Both the position numbers and the translations under genes were made by a program. The notes beneath the pieces are model-generated. The model was not told the origin of the DNA. It saw nothing but the letters and a program-made list of their open reading frames with translations, and did no database searches. Below are positions 1 through 6,701 of a DNA stretch of 15,045 bases, piece by piece; the stretch's first letter is position 1, and every line of letters begins with the position of its first letter. This DNA comes from an uncultured Acidaminococcus sp. (GTDB taxonomy: Bacteria > Bacillota > Negativicutes > Acidaminococcales > Acidaminococcaceae), in the NCBI GenBank assembly GCA_900538365.1, contig UPXT01000053.1, positions 1 through 15,045 of the forward strand, given 5' to 3'.

Positions 1-237
1 GTACCTGTCTTTACCTACGTATGATTTGGAATCCCCCAAAAATACGTGAAGAACCAAATAATTTCCATTATCACGGAGGCTATCCTCCTGCAGACAAGTT
101 GTTCGGATTTGCAGTCATTCTTCATCATTTCAAAGGCCGGCCATGAGGTTCCGTCAGGTCCTTAAAACCGCTTCATGCAAAATAGCCAAAAGGCCGTTCT
201 TTGATTCCCTCTCCCCAGCCAGCTTTCATTTCTATAT
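1..237. other. Left-edge segment without a supported gene
   Basis: No convincing gene is visible on either strand. A plus-strand frame is open from the window edge to a TGA at 144-146, which could be the last 47 codons of a rightward gene, but the peptide matches nothing I recognise. On the minus strand a 38-codon frame (about 129 down to 13) has no clear ribosome-binding site. A short hairpin-like dyad, GGAGG-ctat-CCTCC, lies at about 75-88. The terminator at 238-281 would also serve a rightward gene ending here. Confidence 0.4.
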
Positions 238-281
238 AAAAAAAAGACTTGGAGCATCGGGATGGCTCCAAATCTTTTTTT
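238..281. terminator. Bidirectional intrinsic terminator
   Basis: TTGGAGC (249-255) pairs perfectly with GCTCCAA (265-271) around a 9-nt loop. The stem extends past a single mismatch through AAAAAGA (241-247) against TCTTTTT (273-279). Poly-T follows the hairpin on both strands (T275-281 on plus, the complement of A238-245 on minus), so it can stop transcription both ways. On the minus strand it is the first strong terminator after the queuosine/TPR operon. Confidence 0.88.
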
Positions 282-298
282 AACCGCATAAAGGTTAT

Positions 299-393
299 AA
301 GGGCTCCACATCTTATAGGGGTAACCATGGGATGATCGATTGCTTACCCATAGCGTGGTTCAAAAGGTTTACTGCAAAAGATGGATAGCCCTT
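299..393 (-). ncRNA. Candidate structured RNA (3' region or small RNA)
   Basis: Nested complementary blocks suggest a folded RNA. AAGGGCT (299-305) pairs with AGCCCTT (387-393). After a 3x3 internal loop, CATCTT (309-314) pairs with AAGATG (378-383). Inside these, AACCA-TGGG (323-331) pairs with CCCA...TGGTT (347-360) with a 5-nt bulge. An alternative pairing, GGGTAA (319-324) with TTACCC (344-349), competes with that inner stem. The segment lies between the last TPR gene and the poly-T terminator at 238-281, so on the minus strand it would end as a typical small RNA or operon 3' UTR. I do not recognise a known family. A -10-like TATATT at 421-426 (minus) has no good -35 partner. The strand is inferred only from the neighbouring operon. 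Confidence 0.35.
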
Positions 394-490
394 GCCACAG
401 GATGATTCAATCCCTCAAATAATATAAAAGAAATGGCTGTAAGGAAATGAAACTCTCTTTTGCGCCTGTTTGTTTTCCCCTTATCTTTTC

Positions 491-1675
491 TCAAAAAGGA
501 AGTTCATCATCAGCAAGGCTGCTTTCTTTTTTCCCGTCTGACTTTTCACTGCCATCATCGGTGTCTCCAAATTCATCTTCAAAGGAAACGAGAGGCACAT
601 CATCTTCTTCATCAAAGATTGCGTCATCACCAAAATCGGGATCATCGGAGCCATGCCATTCCAAGTCAAAATAGGATTCATTCTTGGTGAGTAGGAAAAG
701 GTCTTCTTGAATGGACTCCCATAATTCATAGTCATTTTCTTTTTCTACAACTTTCATGGCATTTTCCATGGCCTCAATGACTTCTGGGTCCGCACAAGGC
801 GCCAGGCCAAACTCTTCCAAGACAGCTTCAAGGTCGGCCTCTTCATCCGTGGAATCAAGAAGTTCGGCAACTTCTTTTGTGAGACCATCAGGGAGCTCCG
901 TCTCGGCATTCCAGTCAAGGATATAGCCATAGCAGGCCCGTGCTTCGGGAATCCGTCCTTCAAGGGCAAGATAGCGGCCCAATTCGGCCAAGGCTTCCGA
1001 GATTCCGCCTGCATAGATGGTCTTTCCTTCCCGGCGGATGTTGTCCAGCCAGGCTTTCTTATCGCCATGTTTTTCATAGTAGCGGTTCATAGCGGCGTAA
1101 GGACCTGTAAAGAAGGGATTGAGGCGGCAGACCCACTCGAGCTTTTTCATGGCCGCTTCCTCTTTTCCCAGGTTACAAAGGATCATGCCCCACATAAAAT
1201 ACATGAGATGAAGGGGCACAGGCATGAGGAGCAAGTTATCCTTTTCGCCGCGCAAGTCTTTGAGGCAGCGGTAAATGGGGACTTCCTCGTTAAGGGAAAG
1301 ACTCCGTTCGTCAAGGTCTTCTTCTCCAGAATAAAATTCCCGATGCAGTTCCGTCAGTTTGCGGATGCGGCGCAGGGCCTTCTCCAGTTTTCCTTCATCC
1401 GCAAGGTTGGAAATGGCAAGCAGTTCATCGAAACATTCCTTGTAAAGGGTCATGACCACATTACCCACTTCGCTAGGGTCAAAGCTTTCTTCACTAAAAA
1501 GGCCCCGATCCGAGCTTTTCATGATCTGGTCATGGAATCCATCCACGTCATGATCATGGTCACAGCCGCAGTCACAGTCCCCGTCATGGTGATGGCCGTA
1601 AAAAAGTTCTTCTTGAAAGTTTTCTTCGTCGTGCAGGTTGTTTTTATGGAAATAAATCAGCTTATTGTCACTCAT
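491..1675 (-). CDS. TPR-like protein with N-terminal His/Cys-rich tract
   Basis: This 394-residue protein has no recognised function. Residues 28-48 are an unusual His/Cys/Asp-rich stretch (HHHDGDCDCGC and further HD repeats) that looks like a metal-binding sequence. The centre (about 70-280) is helical and TPR-like, with blocks such as GKLEKALRRIRK and WLDNIRRE that are also found in the upstream neighbour. The C-terminal ~60 residues are very acidic (runs such as DDPDFGDD and DEEDD). No signal peptide or membrane segment is seen, so it is probably cytosolic. The start at 1675 is chosen because AAGGAG lies 7 nt upstream. A longer frame to 1771 exists, but its extra residues only overlay the neighbour's His-rich end. 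Start and upstream stop overlap by 8 nt, implying translational coupling at the end of the queuosine operon. Metal binding and any link to queuosine enzymes are inferred. Confidence 0.8.
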   Translation of the reverse strand: MSDNKLIYFHKNNLHDEENFQEELFYGHHHDGDCDCGCDHDHDVDGFHDQIMKSSDRGLFSEESFDPSEVGNVVMTLYKECFDELLAISNLADEGKLEKALRRIRKLTELHREFYSGEEDLDERSLSLNEEVPIYRCLKDLRGEKDNLLLMPVPLHLMYFMWGMILCNLGKEEAAMKKLEWVCRLNPFFTGPYAAMNRYYEKHGDKKAWLDNIRREGKTIYAGGISEALAELGRYLALEGRIPEARACYGYILDWNAETELPDGLTKEVAELLDSTDEEADLEAVLEEFGLAPCADPEVIEAMENAMKVVEKENDYELWESIQEDLFLLTKNESYFDLEWHGSDDPDFGDDAIFDEEDDVPLVSFEDEFGDTDDGSEKSDGKKESSLADDELPF

Positions 1676-2660
1676 GGTCCACTCCTTTTCCCTCATCATG
1701 ATGACCGTCGTGATCATGGCAGCCATTATGACTGCAATCTGCTTTTTCAATATGGGCAGCCTTGGCCTCATATTGGGAATCCTGCGTCAAATCGTAAAGA
1801 TAAGCGTAGACCCGCTCAGCCGTATCCTCCTGATGAAGGGAAAGCGCTCGTTCTGCCACTTCATCAAGGGCGGCAAGGGCTCTTTTGTGAGGACCTTCAC
1901 CCAGTCCAGCTGCTTGAACCACAGTTGCAAAGGCAGGCAAGGTCTCAGGCGAAAAGGTATCCATAGCCGCGTCCATGGCTTTATCCCAGTAAGAAGGAAG
2001 GGCGTCCATGATTGGATGGGTTTTCATGTATTCCCTGATGGCAGCGGCCTTTTCGGTCTCCTTTGTGAGCAGATAATACCGAGCCAATTCTCCATAGGCT
2101 CCCATGAGGTTACGACGGTAAATGGCATGTTCATATTCGCGCCGGATATTTTGAAGCCAGCCGGAAAAATCGCCTTTTTCTTCAAGGATCCGGTTCATAG
2201 GATAGTAATTGGCATAAGAAAAGGGACTCCACATAAGGCTCTGCTCGAAACGTTTATAGGCATCGTCTGGTTTTCCTAGGTCCATAAGGATACCGCCCCA
2301 CAGATGATAGCCCAGGCCAAGGGGAAGAGGTGCCGGCGTAAACTTCTTGCCCTCACATTCCTGGGCAAAAAAGATGGGATAGACCAGGTACTCCAGTGGG
2401 TGATCAAGTGCTTTGGAAATAAGCTGGTCATTTTTTTCCGGAAGGGCGCCTTCCACGACACGGCGAATCTTGCGCAGGGCTTTGCGCAGATTGCCAGCTT
2501 TTCCAAGCATGCCAATCTCTTCAAGGACTTCCAGGAACTGCTGCTGCTGATCCATCATGTATTCCTTGATGAGGTCTTCCGTAACACCACCTTTTTTGCG
2601 GACGGCAGCGGCTCGTTCCTGCCAATACTGCCGGCGGGATTTATGATTCAGTTCTGTCAT
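1668..2660 (-). CDS. TPR-like protein with C-terminal His-rich tail
   Basis: This 330-residue helical protein is a paralogue of the next gene. The two share, in the same order, a GNLRKALRKIRR-type block near residues 50-65, PLPLGL..LWGGIL.DLGK, PMNR...GD..GWLQNIRRE, and an EL.RYYLL segment, all consistent with tetratricopeptide-type helical repeats. The last ~22 residues are rich in His, Cys and Asp (CSHNGCHDHDGHHDE then VDHE), a likely metal-binding tail. There is no signal peptide. The start at 2660 has AAAGGAG 8 nt upstream; a TTG at 2681 is in frame but lacks such a site. It begins 23 nt after queE and overlaps the next gene by 8 nt, so it belongs to the queuosine operon. Its role is unknown; a metal-storage or metal-delivery role for the zinc- and iron-dependent Que enzymes is speculation. 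Confidence 0.82.
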   Translation of the reverse strand: MTELNHKSRRQYWQERAAAVRKKGGVTEDLIKEYMMDQQQQFLEVLEEIGMLGKAGNLRKALRKIRRVVEGALPEKNDQLISKALDHPLEYLVYPIFFAQECEGKKFTPAPLPLGLGYHLWGGILMDLGKPDDAYKRFEQSLMWSPFSYANYYPMNRILEEKGDFSGWLQNIRREYEHAIYRRNLMGAYGELARYYLLTKETEKAAAIREYMKTHPIMDALPSYWDKAMDAAMDTFSPETLPAFATVVQAAGLGEGPHKRALAALDEVAERALSLHQEDTAERVYAYLYDLTQDSQYEAKAAHIEKADCSHNGCHDHDGHHDEGKGVDHE

Positions 2661-2683
2661 GGATAGGTCTCCTTTTTTCAATG

Positions 2684-3340
2684 TTAGACGCCCCGAGCAT
2701 CAGGATCCCAAATCACTTTGTGAAGCTGGATCTGGACACAGACGCGGGAAAGCTGATGATGTTTGACAAAGTCCACCAAAGCCACGGGCTCAATCTTGCC
2801 AAAAACAGGGGACACGTAAATCTGGGCCTTGACGGGATAGGTGTTAAGGACAGTTTCCATATCAAGCAGGTCTTCTGCGGACCCGACGACAAACTTCAGG
2901 ACATCATCCGATGTCAAAAGGGAAAGGTTTTCCCAGCGCATGCGGTCCCTTTCCCCTGAAGAAGGGCTCTTGATATCCATGGTATAAAAAAGCCTGTCCG
3001 GACGCTCTGAAAAGAGCGCTACCGCACCGTTTGTCTCAATATTGACCTCATAGCCCGCTTTACCCAAACGGCGGCAGAGCGCCTCGATAGGCTGGAGCAT
3101 CGGTTCGCCGCCTGTGAGGGTCACCCGTTTCCACGGATAACCGGTTATCTTTAGGAAGAGATCATCTTCAGACAGCCATTCCTTAGCCTGTGAGGCCTCC
3201 CAGGCATAGGCTGTATCGCAGTAGGAGCAGCGCAGGTTGCAGCCAGCGAAGCGAACAAAAGTAGCCATATAGCCGGTTCGTTTGCCTTCTCCATCGATGG
3301 AATCAAAGATTTCCACAACAGGGAATCGCTCAGTCTTCAT
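2684..3340 (-). CDS. queE: 7-carboxy-7-deazaguanine synthase (radical SAM)
   Basis: QueE converts 6-carboxy-5,6,7,8-tetrahydropterin to 7-carboxy-7-deazaguanine, the radical-mediated ring contraction of queuosine synthesis. The 218-residue protein shows the radical SAM CX3CX2C cluster (Cys34, Cys38, Cys41), preceded by the family's SIDGEG motif near residue 14, and a TGGEP SAM-binding motif at 76-80. Its length is normal for the family. The start at 3340 gives MKTERFPVVEIFDSIDGEG, but its ribosome-binding site (GAAGGGA) is rather far upstream; an ATG at 3352 is the alternative. Either start overlaps the end of queD (11 or 23 nt), so translation is probably coupled. It lies fourth in queF-queC-queD-queE. 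Confidence 0.95.
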   Translation of the reverse strand: MKTERFPVVEIFDSIDGEGKRTGYMATFVRFAGCNLRCSYCDTAYAWEASQAKEWLSEDDLFLKITGYPWKRVTLTGGEPMLQPIEALCRRLGKAGYEVNIETNGAVALFSERPDRLFYTMDIKSPSSGERDRMRWENLSLLTSDDVLKFVVGSAEDLLDMETVLNTYPVKAQIYVSPVFGKIEPVALVDFVKHHQLSRVCVQIQLHKVIWDPDARGV

Positions 3341-3656
3341 AAATGGCCACATTCCCTTCTGATTCCTGGACCATGACCTTCGTACAGTTTGGCACCTGGT
3401 CATGGATCCACTTGGCAATGTTTTCAGCCGTCGGATTCATGGACAGGACAGCATTGAGGTTCTGATGGTCGAGCTTTTTCACCACATCCTTGATATGATG
3501 GAAGTCGACAACCATCCCATTTTCATCAAGTTCTTCCCGGCGGCACGTCACTTCAATGGTCCAGTTGTGCCCGTGAAGCCGAGTACATTTGCTTTCATAA
3601 GGAAGCCTGAGTGCATGGGCACCGCTTACTTCCATTCTTTTTGTTACCGTATACAT
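3330..3656 (-). CDS. queD: 6-carboxytetrahydropterin synthase
   Basis: QueD converts 7,8-dihydroneopterin triphosphate to 6-carboxytetrahydropterin, the substrate of QueE. At 108 residues it has the compact size of bacterial QueD. Zinc ligands of the PTPS family are visible as His14 (SGAHAL) and His28/His30 (RLHGHNW), with the catalytic Cys at 24 (SKCTRLHGH). The VVDFHHIK motif lies at 49-56 and Asp63-His64 (LDHQNLN) form the rest of the catalytic group. The first enzyme, GTP cyclohydrolase FolE, is not in this window. Its ATG overlaps the queC stop as TAATG, an arrangement for coupled translation. Confidence 0.96.
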   Translation of the reverse strand: MYTVTKRMEVSGAHALRLPYESKCTRLHGHNWTIEVTCRREELDENGMVVDFHHIKDVVKKLDHQNLNAVLSMNPTAENIAKWIHDQVPNCTKVMVQESEGNVAIYED

Positions 3657-4357
3657 TACTTTTCCTCCAATGCGGGATCAGGGACACCGTTAGCCGCAAA
3701 GGCGCGCGCCCGGTCGATACAGGTCCCACAGGTGCCGCAGGGACGGTCCCCGCCTTCGTAGCAGCTCCACGTCAATTCATAAGGAGTCCCCAACTCAAGG
3801 CCTTTTTTTACGATACCCGCCTTGTTGACTTCCACAAAAGGAGCCACCAAATGACACTGCTCATAGGTTCCAAGGGAAATGGCCTTTCCCATGGCATCCG
3901 TAAAGGCCTCGCTGCAGTCGGCATAGGCATTGCCGGCCGCATCATCGGCGTGGGCCCCAAGATAAATGTCCACATCATCCTTTTCAAAAAGACTCATGGC
4001 AAGGCTTGCAACGGCACTCAGCATAAGCCCATTGCGGAACGGTACATAGGTCGATACCTTGCCTTCCCCATTTTGGGCAATCTGGTCCTCATAGCTTTCA
4101 TGGACGATTTCTTCTGTCGAATGGGACAGGAGACTGCAGTTCGAATACTGGAAGATTTTTGATAGATCCAGTTCATAATGGGGGACATGATAGAAATCAG
4201 CCACTTTCTGGGCCGCGTCAAGTTCCTTGCGATGCTTCTGGCCATAAAAGATGGAAACGGTAGCCACGTTTTCCCGGCCCAATTCATGAATGGCCACAGA
4301 TACACAGGTCGTTGAATCCACACCGCCGCTTGACAGAACAAGGGCTTTCTTATTCAT
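3656..4357 (-). CDS. queC: 7-cyano-7-deazaguanine (preQ0) synthase
   Basis: QueC uses ATP and ammonia to turn 7-carboxy-7-deazaguanine into the nitrile preQ0. The 233-residue protein begins with the PP-loop ATP pyrophosphatase motif SGGVDST (residues 10-16). It ends with the family's zinc-binding cysteines, Cys199, Cys207, Cys210 and Cys213 (CYEGGDRPCGTCGTC). LGAHADDAAGNAYADC in the middle corresponds to the conserved substrate region. The start at 4357 places the PP-loop at its usual distance from the N-terminus; the frame continues to 4495 but only over queF. It overlaps the queF end by 8 nt and the queD start by 1 nt. Confidence 0.97.
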   Translation of the reverse strand: MNKKALVLSSGGVDSTTCVSVAIHELGRENVATVSIFYGQKHRKELDAAQKVADFYHVPHYELDLSKIFQYSNCSLLSHSTEEIVHESYEDQIAQNGEGKVSTYVPFRNGLMLSAVASLAMSLFEKDDVDIYLGAHADDAAGNAYADCSEAFTDAMGKAISLGTYEQCHLVAPFVEVNKAGIVKKGLELGTPYELTWSCYEGGDRPCGTCGTCIDRARAFAANGVPDPALEEK

Positions 4358-4814
4358 GGACAAAGGCCTCCATTCTGCGCTGGGCCATTTCCTTGTATTC
4401 ATCCTGGTAATAGACGGCAAAGGGCAGGATGCTGATGCCGCCGCGAGGATTGAAATACCCGGCAACCTCCAGATACTTCGGCGAGAGAAGGGCAACTAGG
4501 TCGTTTTTAATGATATTGACGCAGTCTTCATGGAAGTCTCCGTTATTGCGGAAAGAAAAGAGATAGAGTTTCAGGGATTTACTTTCCACCAGTTTATGGT
4601 CTGGGATATAGCTGATGACAATGCGGCCGAAATCAGGCTGGCCCGTTTTCGGGCAAAGGCTTGTAAATTCTGGGCAGTTCAGCTTGACCATGTAAGGTGC
4701 TTCCTCATGTTTATTGGGGAAGGCCTCCAGGACCGAAGGATCATAGGTGCTTTTATATTCCGTATGGCCGCTGCCAAGAGCAGTTACACCGGCAAGTTCT
4801 TCTTTTGTTCTCAT
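4350..4814 (-). CDS. queF: NADPH-dependent 7-cyano-7-deazaguanine reductase
   Basis: QueF reduces the nitrile of preQ0 to the aminomethyl group of preQ1, which the tRNA-guanine transglycosylase then inserts at the wobble position. The 154-residue length fits the short, single-domain (B. subtilis YkvM-like) class. Catalytic Cys54 lies in FTSLCPKTGQPDFG, with Asp61 downstream. The QueF NADPH motif is seen as ESKSLKLY (77-84), followed by FHED at 94-97. The start at 4814 has GAAAGG about 10 nt upstream; an earlier in-frame start at 4880 would lie in the promoter. It is the first gene of the operon. No preQ1 riboswitch is visible in its short leader. Confidence 0.96.
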   Translation of the reverse strand: MRTKEELAGVTALGSGHTEYKSTYDPSVLEAFPNKHEEAPYMVKLNCPEFTSLCPKTGQPDFGRIVISYIPDHKLVESKSLKLYLFSFRNNGDFHEDCVNIIKNDLVALLSPKYLEVAGYFNPRGGISILPFAVYYQDEYKEMAQRRMEAFVHE

Positions 4815-4850
4815 AATGACAGACCTTTCTTCTTTTGGTAACGAACAAAC

Positions 4851-4880
4851 ATTATATCCTATCTTCCTGTCTTGTGGCAA
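4851..4880 (-). promoter_or_regulatory. Promoter of the queF-queC-queD-queE-TPR operon
   Basis: On the minus strand TTGCCA (4880-4875, five of six consensus bases) is followed after 18 nt by a perfect TATAAT (4856-4851). Transcription would start near 4844, giving a leader of about 30 nt before the queF ATG. It sits in the gap behind the LysR gene, so the operon need not depend on read-through from lysR. Confidence 0.75.
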
Positions 4881-4902
4881 GGCTATGGAATCAGGCTGTC
4901 CC

Positions 4903-5781
4903 TTAGGAACAGTCCTTGCTGTTTTTCAAGAAGGCAATGAGCTGCTTCATCCCTTCCGACGCATACTGATGCTTCTTCCAAATGAGGCTCAAGTGGATCT
5001 TGAGGGGCTCTTCAAAAGGAAGGAAGCAAAGATCCGGGTCGTCAAGGAACATTTCCTTGTAGCCAACGCCCATGGCCCCGCCATTTTTCACAAGCTGGAT
5101 CATGGTATACAGCTGGGACGTGCGGCAGAGGATCTGGGGTTCCTGTCCAGCTTTGCGGAAACGGCCCTCCACAAGCTCAGACTGAAAGAAAAGTTCCGGC
5201 ATGAGAACCAGCTTTTCTGCAGATAGGTTTGCCAGAGGCAGGACTTTTTTTCCTGCAAGGGGATGATTTCGACAGACAAGGGCTCCTGATTCAAGATCAG
5301 TGACAAATAAAGCCTCAAATCCACTGTATACAGGCTGCGTATGGATGATGAAGGCAAGATCCAGGAGTTCATGTTCCAATTCTTCCTTGATGACCGCCCG
5401 CCGCTTTTCCATAACCTCCAAACTGATTTCCTCATGGTGGCGAAAAAAATCGGTATAGAGGCGGGGCAAAAGCCAGCCGCCCAACACAGGGGGAACACCA
5501 AGACGCAGGATATGGCGGCCGGCACCAAGGTCCTGCATGATCCGCACAAGTTTATCGGCGTTTTCCGTAAGGGAACGGGACAGCTTGAGGAGCTGCTCCC
5601 CTTCCGCCGTCAGTTCCACACCGCGATACTGGCGAACAAAAAGCCCGACGCCAAATTCCTTTTCAAGGCTCTGGATGGCGCTTGACAGGGAAGGCTGGGA
5701 AATATGGAGCTGCTGTGCCGCCTGTGTCAAATTGCCGCAGGCGCAGACAGCCTGGAAATAGCGCAGTTGGATGAGGTTCAT
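4903..5781 (-). CDS. LysR-family transcriptional regulator
   Basis: A 292-residue LysR-type regulator. Residues 1-60 form the winged helix-turn-helix: MNLIQLRYFQAVCACGNLTQ, then AAQQLHISQPSLSSAIQSLE and the LTAEGEQLL end of the wing. A linker helix and a periplasmic-binding-protein-like effector domain (about 90-292) follow, with GVPPVLGGWLLPRLY at its first strand. The effector cannot be read from the sequence. The start at 5781 has AAGGAG 6 nt upstream; a longer start at 5808 lacks one. It is divergent from a DUF1275 membrane protein gene, its likeliest target by the usual LysR arrangement. No U-tailed terminator separates it from the queuosine operon, so some read-through is possible. Confidence 0.93.
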   Translation of the reverse strand: MNLIQLRYFQAVCACGNLTQAAQQLHISQPSLSSAIQSLEKEFGVGLFVRQYRGVELTAEGEQLLKLSRSLTENADKLVRIMQDLGAGRHILRLGVPPVLGGWLLPRLYTDFFRHHEEISLEVMEKRRAVIKEELEHELLDLAFIIHTQPVYSGFEALFVTDLESGALVCRNHPLAGKKVLPLANLSAEKLVLMPELFFQSELVEGRFRKAGQEPQILCRTSQLYTMIQLVKNGGAMGVGYKEMFLDDPDLCFLPFEEPLKIHLSLIWKKHQYASEGMKQLIAFLKNSKDCS

Positions 5782-5949
5782 GACAGGCTCCTTATTCCAT
5801 AGTTTCAATTTATATTATAAAAGGTAAAATATATTATACAAATTTCTTTTTTCACTCTATACTATAACACAAAAAAGAGCATACTTTTCGTAAAAATTTG
5901 TAAGCCTCGTTCCCATCGTATGAGGCATCTATAAAAAAGGAGCATAGGT
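5782..5949. promoter_or_regulatory. Divergent AT-rich promoter region, lysR / DUF1275 gene
   Basis: This 168-bp gap is far more AT-rich than its flanks. Toward lysR there are two perfect TATAAT hexamers on the minus strand (5838-5833 and 5819-5814), both with poor -35 partners. Toward the membrane gene, TATACT (5858-5863) and TATAAC (5863-5868) are -10 candidates. A direct repeat TATATTATA occurs at 5811-5819 and 5830-5838. A dyad GCCTC (5904-5908) / GAGGC (5922-5926) lies in the presumed leader of the rightward gene. Control by the LysR protein is inferred from layout; I cannot assign its binding site. Confidence 0.55.
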
Positions 5950-6642
5950 ATGATGGCGTCGATGATTTCAAAAGCAGCAAGGAGACGAAGCTGTCTTTCT
6001 GTAGGACTGCGGCGGGATTCTTATCCCCTTCTTTTCATCATGACCTCCGTAGGCGGTTTCTGTGCGTCCTACAGCTTTCTTGTCCGGGGCGGCGTCTTTG
6101 CCTTTGCCCAGACGGGAAACATCATCTATTCCGGTCACGTCATGGCAAGCGGTCATTTCCTGGGCGTCCTGACTTTTCTCTTTCCTATCCTTTCCTATAT
6201 GCTGGGCCTGTTCCTTTCCCAGCAGCTCAGGGATAGGCAATCTGATCTCGTCACGTTTGAAAAGAGTATTCTCCTTTTCCAGAGCCTTCTCATGGCCCTA
6301 TCAGCCCTCATGCCGGATAGTTTTGCTGCAACCCGCCTTGTGCTCTGCCTCCTGGGCCTGTCCTCCGGTCTTCAGATGCAGACCTTCCACCGCGTCGCTG
6401 GACATGAATACACGAGTATCATGGTCATGGGCAACATGAAGCGCACCGTCGAGGCCTTCAGCACCTACCTGAAGGATCATGAAAGAGGATCACTCAAAAA
6501 AGCCCTTCTCTACATCTTCATCAATGGCGTTTTCTGTATGGGATCTGCTTGGGGCTTTGCCGTCACAAAGGCCATGGGCGACTTGGCCATTGCTGTTCCG
6601 GCCTTATTTCTTTTGTTTGGTGCCCTCACATTAAAAGAGTAA
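5950..6642 (+). CDS. YoaK/DUF1275-family membrane protein
   Basis: A 230-residue integral membrane protein of the DUF1275 (YoaK) family. The family signature is clear: GGFCASYSFLVRGGVFAFAQTGN at about 35-57 ends in the conserved QTGN (54-57). The paired motif lies in the second half as GLQMQTFHRVAGHEY...MGN. About six hydrophobic helices are seen (near 26-45, 70-90, 105-120, 127-142, 185-205, 210-227). The biochemical role of the family is not established. ATG 5950 is preceded by AAGGAG with a 7-nt gap. It is monocistronic, divergent from the LysR gene, and followed by a hairpin terminator. Confidence 0.88.
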   Translation: MMASMISKAARRRSCLSVGLRRDSYPLLFIMTSVGGFCASYSFLVRGGVFAFAQTGNIIYSGHVMASGHFLGVLTFLFPILSYMLGLFLSQQLRDRQSDLVTFEKSILLFQSLLMALSALMPDSFAATRLVLCLLGLSSGLQMQTFHRVAGHEYTSIMVMGNMKRTVEAFSTYLKDHERGSLKKALLYIFINGVFCMGSAWGFAVTKAMGDLAIAVPALFLLFGALTLKE

Positions 6643-6672
6643 GGAATGCTTACCGTCTTCCACAAGTCCCCC

Positions 6673-6701
6673 AAAAAAAGCCCTGCGTTGCAGGGCCTTT
6701 T
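6673..6701 (+). terminator. Intrinsic terminator after the DUF1275 gene
   Basis: GCCCTGC (6680-6686) and GCAGGGC (6690-6696) form a perfect 7-bp stem with a GTT loop. An A7 run precedes the stem and CTTTT follows it. It begins about 30 nt after the stop codon. The T tract is short. Confidence 0.65.

Noticed and set aside
3..146. Possible 3' end of a rightward gene at the window edge
   Set aside because: The 47-codon tail has no recognisable motif. Without upstream sequence it cannot be distinguished from a chance open frame.
1676..1771. N-terminal extension of the second TPR gene
   Set aside because: The extra codons overlie the His-rich end of the upstream gene in another frame. A good AAGGAG lies before the ATG at 1675.
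1067..1966. Long plus-strand open frame (299 codons) opposite both TPR genes
   Set aside because: It is antisense to two genes with clear ribosome-binding sites and paralogous sequence, has no recognisable domain, and its Met/Val/His-rich part simply mirrors the His-rich codons.
4891..4925. Hairpin CTGTTCC-taa-GGGACAG at the end of the LysR gene as a terminator
   Set aside because: The 7-bp stem (one wobble) is not followed by a T-run on the minus strand, so it is not a convincing intrinsic terminator.
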